Assembly (NCBI GenBank): GCA_034430895.1
Contig: DAOUDW010000075.1
Location: 100,817-164,816 of the forward strand
DNA length: 64,000 nucleotides
Reading direction: 5' to 3'
Source: WVZH01 sp034430895
Lineage (GTDB): Bacteria > Chloroflexota > Anaerolineae > Anaerolineales > E44-bin32
In this document: one piece after another, positions 59,263-64,000 of the stretch
Numbering within the stretch: the stretch's first letter is position 1
How the letters are laid out: every line of letters starts with the position of its first letter
The notes under the pieces: generated by a model
Seen by the model: only the letters and a program-made list of their open reading frames with translations
The model's database searches: none
Told to the model about the DNA's origin: nothing
Translations under genes and position numbers: made by a program

Positions 59263-60981
59263 CTACCCATACATCAAGTAATCCGTCACCACACGACGAT
59301 TCTCCGGATCAGGACCTAATGTTGGATTTTTCAACTCCTTTTCACCCTTACTGATGGATGTGATTTCTCCATACGGAACGCAATAATAATTCAAGCCATA
59401 ACGCACCCTGTTCGCTCGTCGCATGCCCAGGTTGTAGTTGTACTCCTCAATACCAGGAGCGTCCGTGTGGCCGGTGGAGAACACCCAACCACCATTCCAT
59501 TGGCTTTCACTTCGAAGCGCCTTGGTGTGAACTGCGATGTTACGCAGTTTTACCCGTTGCTCTGTCGTCAAATCAGACCGATCGAAGCGGAAATGATCCA
59601 GGGTACATTCCTGATGTTCTGGCAGCGGATATGGATAGGGTTGTTCGTAATGCTTGCCATCCCTCTGCCTGAAGAAGACCCGATTGATGTCATTACGCGG
59701 ATCGCACAATCCAGGCGCGTCTTTGTAGGCCGAATCATCAATCGGATAATGGAACGACTCACCCTGGCGAGGATCTCCATACAAACCGCGAGCTACGTGC
59801 CCATGTTCGGATGCGATTTGATTTTCAACCTTGATCGTATCATCGTGACCGGGTCGATTGCCAGTGGGTCCACCATTGGGAAATCCATCTTTGGCATGAC
59901 CACACAACTCATGTGCCAAGATCCTCCAATTTTCATAGTAGAAAGGTTCACCGGATAATTGGAATGCACCGAAACGGATCGTATTACCCGATGCCGTGGG
60001 CATGATGATGTATTTGATACTCGCTTTGCCGGCAGGTCCGTAGGTTTGCGGACTCACATTTGGATATGGAACGCGTTTGACCAGGTTCCGACAACCGTAA
60101 AGATTCTGGAACCGAGGTTGGTTCGTCATCGAAACCACCTGAATGCTGTAAAGCCGACTTTGATCACTCACCGTATCACAGACGCAATCACAACTGGGGG
60201 AATCTTTACCGGCTCCTGGCGTACAATTCCCTGTAATAACGCCTTTGGTGGCCGAGAAATTACCTGCCTTACACAGATAATTCAAATAGCCGGCGATTTC
60301 ATCACCCCGCCCGGGCGGATTGACGTAGATCCGTCTGCGGATCTCATCCTTGGCGATCACGTTGGCACGCTGCTGTACTACGTGCGTCAACTCGTGCGCC
60401 AGCAGGTTTTTTCCTTCGGATGAATGAGGATTGTAGCTTTCTCGATTGAAGTATATGTTGTTCCCAAGTGTAAACGCTTTAGCGTTCAACGAGCTCGCCA
60501 TCTGCACCGCATCATCGCAAGTGTGTACCTTCACGTCACTGAAATCGTGTCCCAGGCGCGGCTCGAAGAAATCTCGCGTCGTTTGCGAAAGCGAGCTGCC
60601 GGGGCATCGGGTGCCATGGAACTGCGCCTGCAATGCGACCGCTGGTTGAGATGCTCCGTCCGGGCGCTTTGTGCGCAACACGTCCTCCATCACACGCGTA
60701 CGCGCCGGCCTCACAGGCGTATGCGGCATACGCATCACCTGATCGGCGATACGATCGGCCTCCTGCTCGTACCTGTCGCCGGGCTTTCCGATCTTTAACT
60801 TGGTCTGCACGGACGCGCAGCGCGGGCAGCCGCCACCGCAGGTGCAAGTTGGCGAGCGTTGCAGAGTCGCTGATGATGCCGTTAAACTACTTGGAAGTGG
60901 ATGTCGATACGAAGAAGGATGTGGTGATTTCTTCCTGCGTTGATCGTTGACTGCGTACGGCTTCTTATTTATTACACGCAA
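59263..60981 (-). CDS. DUF4157 cargo protein with an HELCGH domain and a C-terminal OmpA-like domain
   Basis: 572 residues from TTG 60981, with GGGGG 6 bases upstream. Domains in order: basic N-terminus; leader SPTCTCGGGCPRCASVQTKLKIGKPGDRYEQEADRIADQVM (about 45-85); DUF4157 domain (about 110-200) with RDFFEPRLGHDFSDVKVHT, SLNAKAFTLGNNIYFN and the zinc motif LLAHELTHVVQQ. A middle domain (about 260-420) has a second zinc-like site ILAHELCGHAKDG followed by GHDDTIKVENQIASEHGH. An OmpA-like domain closes the protein (TGHTDAPGIEEYNYNLGMRRANRVRYGL). DUF4157 is known as a signature of proteins loaded into extracellular contractile injection systems, often cleaved from the toxin. The OmpA-like part would bind peptidoglycan. 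No secretion signal is present, in line with injection. Confidence 0.8.
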   Translation of the reverse strand: MRVINKKPYAVNDQRRKKSPHPSSYRHPLPSSLTASSATLQRSPTCTCGGGCPRCASVQTKLKIGKPGDRYEQEADRIADQVMRMPHTPVRPARTRVMEDVLRTKRPDGASQPAVALQAQFHGTRCPGSSLSQTTRDFFEPRLGHDFSDVKVHTCDDAVQMASSLNAKAFTLGNNIYFNRESYNPHSSEGKNLLAHELTHVVQQRANVIAKDEIRRRIYVNPPGRGDEIAGYLNYLCKAGNFSATKGVITGNCTPGAGKDSPSCDCVCDTVSDQSRLYSIQVVSMTNQPRFQNLYGCRNLVKRVPYPNVSPQTYGPAGKASIKYIIMPTASGNTIRFGAFQLSGEPFYYENWRILAHELCGHAKDGFPNGGPTGNRPGHDDTIKVENQIASEHGHVARGLYGDPRQGESFHYPIDDSAYKDAPGLCDPRNDINRVFFRQRDGKHYEQPYPYPLPEHQECTLDHFRFDRSDLTTEQRVKLRNIAVHTKALRSESQWNGGWVFSTGHTDAPGIEEYNYNLGMRRANRVRYGLNYYCVPYGEITSISKGEKELKNPTLGPDPENRRVVTDYLMYG

Positions 60982-61011
60982 GGTATTCCCCCACGATTCT
61001 CAATAAAATTC

Positions 61012-61040
61012 ATCATACATGGAAAATAGATGAAAAGCAA
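61012..61040 (-). promoter_or_regulatory. Promoter of the 59263-60981 cargo gene
   Basis: On the minus strand TTGCTT (61040-61035) and TATGAT (61017-61012), 17 bases apart. The same boxes with the same spacing occur at 63059-63087. The sequence through the ribosome-binding site, GAGAATCGTGGGGG, is also shared. Confidence 0.65.
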
Positions 61041-61102
61041 AACGAAAGGGACAACAACGCTCAGATGATAAATCTCGACTCGCCTTGTCCCCAACTCCGT
61101 TG

Positions 61103-63028
61103 TTATGAACGCTTACGCCGACGGCTTCCCCGCCTGAAGTGCTCCAAGTCATCGTCCACCGCCACGATCCCGGACCCGGCCGAGCATGACTTATAGTCCG
61201 ATTCGTTGGCCACCGGCCAACCAGTCAGGAACTTCGGGCTGCCGTCTCCGTCCGGTTCGAGCACGTTTGTGACATTGCGCTCATAGACCGGTGTCTGACC
61301 TGCGCCCACACGTACCGACCAATCCGGTTGCCAATCGATGTGATGGACCGCCAGCATACAACCTGATGGTCGATGGTGCACGGCCACCCAGGTGCGGAAC
61401 AGGTCGTTGACCTTCATGTGGGCCAGCGGCGACTGTTCGATTACCCCACCACCGGGGAAGCAAGCCGGTTCGTCGCTTAACACGAGGTGAGCGAAGTCGT
61501 TCGGGGTGTCCATCAGTCTCGGACGAGCCGAGTCGCCGCTCTCCTTGAATCGAATGACGTTTGGCGGGAACATGCTAATAAATGGAAACCCGCCGATTCT
61601 GTCACCGTCGTTTATCGGCGGCGGGGGAAGCGTCTGCCTGCGCACTACGACTCCGTTCTCATAGGTGAACTCGCGGGTGACCTGCAAGACATTCTGGATG
61701 ATCCCGGCTTCGAAGTCGCTGGCGCTCATGCCGGAGTACAGGGACGCGAAGGCCGAAACGTGCAGCGTCACCCGGGGCTCATACGTAACGTCGTCTCTGG
61801 CATGCAAATGCAGATAGGGGCGAGAAGTGACCCGCAGGTTCAGCTCGGCGCCAGGATTGACACCGTTGACCCTGACATCGTCGACGGAGAGGCTCACACC
61901 CCCGAAGATGCCTCGACAGAATGCGTCGGTGAGTCCCGGAGGAATTCCGTAGAGACCCGGCACAATGACGGGTACCGGATCACTCGGCAGGCTCCGTATT
62001 ACCGCGCGTCGGTTGGCCTTGGGGGAGCAAAAGGCGGTGGTCTCGCCATGGGCCGTCGTATCAACCATGTCTCCCGGCACACCGCGATCGACCAGCTCTG
62101 CCCGCACGGACTGGGCACGATGACGCGACAAACGGAGGTTGTAGTCATCCGGTCCGTCGGTACTGGCGTAACCATCGACCTCGATCTCCTCGTTGGAGCC
62201 CCTCGCTTCCCAGTCGTCCACGAACTGACCGACCTGATCCTGTTGCGCCGCTATCAGAGTGGATCGATTGACGGCGAACTCCAGATCCAACCGATCCGAC
62301 GACGGTCCCAGGTCGGGCCACGTGCACCCACTGGCTGGTGGAGCTGACTCGACCCCTGGAACCCCCAAATCTGGTGACGGGAGGTCCTCAACATCGGTAC
62401 TCCCCGGAATTGGCTGCCTCTGCAGGTGCTGTGGTCGTGGCCCACCTTGCTGGACGACGTGCACCAGTTCGTGGGCCAGCAGACGCTTACCTTCCCTGGT
62501 CGCTGGCGTGTATTCTCCCGCCCCAAAAACAACCTGCCTTCCAAGGGTAAAGGCACGCGCATTCAGCTTTCGAGCTGCATCGGCTCCGCTGGCATCCGAA
62601 TGAACCCGCACTGCCCCAAAATTTTGCCCGAAGTGCGCTTCAAAGTGATCCCGCGTGGCAGCCGGTAGAGGTTGACCTGTACCTTTCAAACCGAGGTCGC
62701 CTCTGGCGACACCGCTGGATTCCGCCTGCCGCTGAACCAGGGGAGTGATCTGGTGTTTGGGGTGGATTGTGGGTTCATGCGAGCGCATCACCAGATCGGC
62801 TACCCGGTCAGCTTCCTGCTCGTACTTGTCGCCCGGCTGGTCGATTTTAAGTTTGGCCTGTATCGGCGTGCAGCGCGGGCAGCCGCCGCCGCAGGTGGGT
62901 GAACGCTGCAGAGTATCTACTGGTTTAAAAAAGATATTTTGAGGTGGTTGTCGATGCGAAGCAGGCTGTGGTGATTTGATCCTGCATTGATCCGTGACCG
63001 CGTCCGGTTTCCTGCACATCGCTCGCAT
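61103..63028 (-). CDS. DUF4157 cargo protein with an internal OmpA-like domain and an unknown C-terminal domain
   Basis: 641 residues from ATG 63028, with GGGGG 6 bases upstream. Leader: RSPTCGGGCPRCTPIQAKLKIDQPGDKYEQEADRVADLVM (about 43-80). DUF4157 domain: TRDHFEAHFGQNFGAVRVHSDASGADAARKLNARAFTLGRQVVFGAGEYTP and the zinc motif LLAHELVHVVQQ (about 125-195). An OmpA-like domain follows (about 245-345), DGYASTDGPDDYNLRLSRHRAQSVRAELVDRGV and CSPKANRRAV. The remaining 290 residues (VIVPGLYGIPPGLTDAFC, VHHRPSGCMLAVHHIDWQPDW and SDYKSCSAGSGIVAVDDD) are not recognised and are the candidate effector part. No signal peptide is seen. It is the best-preserved member of the array. Confidence 0.8.
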   Translation of the reverse strand: MRAMCRKPDAVTDQCRIKSPQPASHRQPPQNIFFKPVDTLQRSPTCGGGCPRCTPIQAKLKIDQPGDKYEQEADRVADLVMRSHEPTIHPKHQITPLVQRQAESSGVARGDLGLKGTGQPLPAATRDHFEAHFGQNFGAVRVHSDASGADAARKLNARAFTLGRQVVFGAGEYTPATREGKRLLAHELVHVVQQGGPRPQHLQRQPIPGSTDVEDLPSPDLGVPGVESAPPASGCTWPDLGPSSDRLDLEFAVNRSTLIAAQQDQVGQFVDDWEARGSNEEIEVDGYASTDGPDDYNLRLSRHRAQSVRAELVDRGVPGDMVDTTAHGETTAFCSPKANRRAVIRSLPSDPVPVIVPGLYGIPPGLTDAFCRGIFGGVSLSVDDVRVNGVNPGAELNLRVTSRPYLHLHARDDVTYEPRVTLHVSAFASLYSGMSASDFEAGIIQNVLQVTREFTYENGVVVRRQTLPPPPINDGDRIGGFPFISMFPPNVIRFKESGDSARPRLMDTPNDFAHLVLSDEPACFPGGGVIEQSPLAHMKVNDLFRTWVAVHHRPSGCMLAVHHIDWQPDWSVRVGAGQTPVYERNVTNVLEPDGDGSPKFLTGWPVANESDYKSCSAGSGIVAVDDDLEHFRRGSRRRKRS

Positions 63029-63058
63029 GGTATGCCCCCACGATTCTCAGCCTATTCC

Positions 63059-63087
63059 ATCATATTGGGAAAGAACATGAAAAGCAA
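63059..63087 (-). promoter_or_regulatory. Promoter of the 61103-63028 cargo gene
   Basis: On the minus strand TTGCTT (63087-63082) and TATGAT (63064-63059), 17 bases apart. The flanking 80 bases, including ATGAAAAGCAAAACGA on the plus strand, match the region 60986-61065 so closely that the two are copies of one promoter cassette. Confidence 0.65.
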
Positions 63088-63122
63088 AACGATATTAACC
63101 ACATCGCTCAGAGGATACGTCT

Positions 63123-64000
63123 CTACCGCGAGCACGTCAGATTAAACTTGGCGTTGTGATAGAAACTTTTATATCCATGACGGCTTCTCTCCAACCAAAG
63201 CGCTGCCTCGTAGGCATTGCTAAAAACTGACGACAACCATGTCTTAGCCGATGATGTTGAATCATATGTATATTTATCCCCTAACGCGACGTCGAACGTA
63301 CCTTTCCAAGTTCTTTTCTTGAATATATACCACGTGGTCTTTTCTTTAATGGTTGCCTGACCCTTAACATTCAGATCCGCGCCTCCATAGGCATACAGCA
63401 TGTTCTTGTTACTAAATACGTACCACCACCGGATGTTGGATGGTTTGCTCGAACCCTTACCCGGATGGAATATGATCACATTTACAACGCCCGGCCCATG
63501 CTTGAAGACTAAATAGCAGTTATTATAAGGACAGCGATACACCTTCTGATTTACGACATCGCCGATCCTGTCGCAGATTTTTAGGGCCGCATATTTCTTT
63601 ATTTCAGCAAGATCGGCACTTGTGTGTGAATAGTCCTTCAGTCCTCGCTTGCTAAGGAAGTATTGTAGTAGATTTGCGGCGAAGTTGTATTTTGCGGCTC
63701 GCCATTTAGCAATTTGACCTTTGCATGCCCGACGCGCCGACTTTTCGTCCCAACCACCTTTCGGTGCCAATTGAATGACTGGCTCCGGTAAGCGCGTAAA
63801 AGAGGTGCTAGTCCTTCTTTGTCTTGCATTCGCCTCATTATTTTGTTGTAATACGTGCGTCAACTCATGAGCCAGCAGTCTTCTCCCGATAATTGTATGG
63901 GGCGAGTAATATGCAGGTTGAACAACAACGTGATTGCGAAACGTATAGGCTTTTGCTTTCAATTCTTGCGCCGTTTGTGCTGCTTTAGTGCTTGTATGCA
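63123..64000 (-). CDS. DUF4157 cargo protein with an unknown basic C-terminal domain (5' end outside window)
   Basis: The frame is open to the right edge (TSTKAAQTAQELKAKAYTF precedes the first possible start), so the leader and most of the DUF4157 domain lie outside. The visible end of that domain is RNHVVVQPAYYSPHTIIGRRLLAHELTHVLQQN, with the zinc motif. The C-terminal part of about 210 residues begins APKGGWDEKSARRACKGQIAKW. It contains four cysteines (KICDRIGD, YRCPYNNCYLV, LTCSR), a YVFSNKNMLYAYGGADLNVKG segment and the final RSRHGYKSFYHNAKFNLTC. It is rich in Lys and Arg and has no HExxH of its own. I do not know the family. It is the third array member with a different tail. Confidence 0.75.
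   Translation of the reverse strand, partial: HTSTKAAQTAQELKAKAYTFRNHVVVQPAYYSPHTIIGRRLLAHELTHVLQQNNEANARQRRTSTSFTRLPEPVIQLAPKGGWDEKSARRACKGQIAKWRAAKYNFAANLLQYFLSKRGLKDYSHTSADLAEIKKYAALKICDRIGDVVNQKVYRCPYNNCYLVFKHGPGVVNVIIFHPGKGSSKPSNIRWWYVFSNKNMLYAYGGADLNVKGQATIKEKTTWYIFKKRTWKGTFDVALGDKYTYDSTSSAKTWLSSVFSNAYEAALWLERSRHGYKSFYHNAKFNLTCSR

Noticed and set aside
61487..62347. 286-residue open frame on the plus strand inside the 61103-63028 cargo gene
   Set aside because: Antisense shadow of the DUF4157/OmpA gene; no recognisable domains and no ribosome-binding site.
1..64000. Genome-wide reassignment of TAG to an amino acid
   Set aside because: Several conserved genes end in TAG at the family's normal length (oxidoreductase at 1239, SGNH hydrolase at 1917, LacI at 13650, MtaB at 26661).
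1..64000. tRNA or rRNA genes
   Set aside because: No cloverleaf with a T-arm consensus (GTTCGAATC) and no rRNA-like stretch was found by eye.

Overview
The window looks like a chromosomal segment of a free-living bacterium, most likely a member of the Chloroflexota (Anaerolineae-like). This is an inference from gene content, not a computed placement. Supporting points are the GH94 phosphorylase, the GH57 branching enzyme with GT5 glycogen synthase, lipoproteins with Thr/Pro-rich spacers, a PgpH-YbeY-DgkA operon, many beta-propeller and TPR proteins, and DUF4157 cargo proteins. I see no rRNA, tRNA, CRISPR array or insertion sequence.

Bases 1-14,300 hold a carbohydrate-uptake region. It starts with the tail of a methyltransferase, a Gfo/Idh/MocA oxidoreductase, an SGNH hydrolase, a VOC protein and a GH94 disaccharide phosphorylase. 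After a stand-alone Ada-like repair gene comes a minus-strand MalE-MalF-MalG ABC importer with a hairpin between binding protein and permease and a terminator at its end. Divergent to it are a GH2 glycosidase and a LacI-type regulator. No dedicated MalK ATPase is present.

Bases 14,300-19,000 carry a tightly overlapping glycogen operon (GH57 branching enzyme, glycogen synthase, 4-alpha-glucanotransferase). Bases 19,000-36,100 are mostly housekeeping. They include EtfBA, a TPR protein, a lipoprotein overlapping MtaB, a GatB/YqeY protein followed by PgpH-YbeY-DgkA with ATGA overlaps, a large GAF/PAS histidine kinase, an endonuclease IV-like TIM barrel beside a uracil-DNA glycosylase, a deoxynucleoside kinase and a flavodoxin. 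Several genes here appear to be transcribed without a leader.

Bases 36,200-42,400 form one operon: a PadR regulator, four tandem FtsX/MacB-type permease paralogues and a single ABC ATPase, behind a clear sigma-70 promoter with a palindrome near the start site. Bases 42,400-57,800 are a looser accessory stretch of small enzymes, lipoproteins and membrane proteins. Several genes there are decayed, among them a signal peptidase II-like gene with an in-frame TAG and a frameshift, and a beta-propeller fragment. Dispersed short repeats also occur.

Bases 57,800-64,000 are the most unusual part: an array of minus-strand genes sharing a Cys-rich leader (CTCGGGCPRC) and, where intact, a DUF4157 metallopeptidase-like domain. 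Each has a different C-terminal part: an HELCGH domain with OmpA, OmpA with an unknown domain, a basic unknown domain, and an HEELH zincin. Two of the genes share an almost identical promoter and all three readable starts share a GGGGG ribosome-binding site at the same spacing. DUF4157 is known as a marker of cargo loaded into extracellular contractile injection systems, so this looks like a cargo array. No phage-tail-like structural genes are visible in the window.
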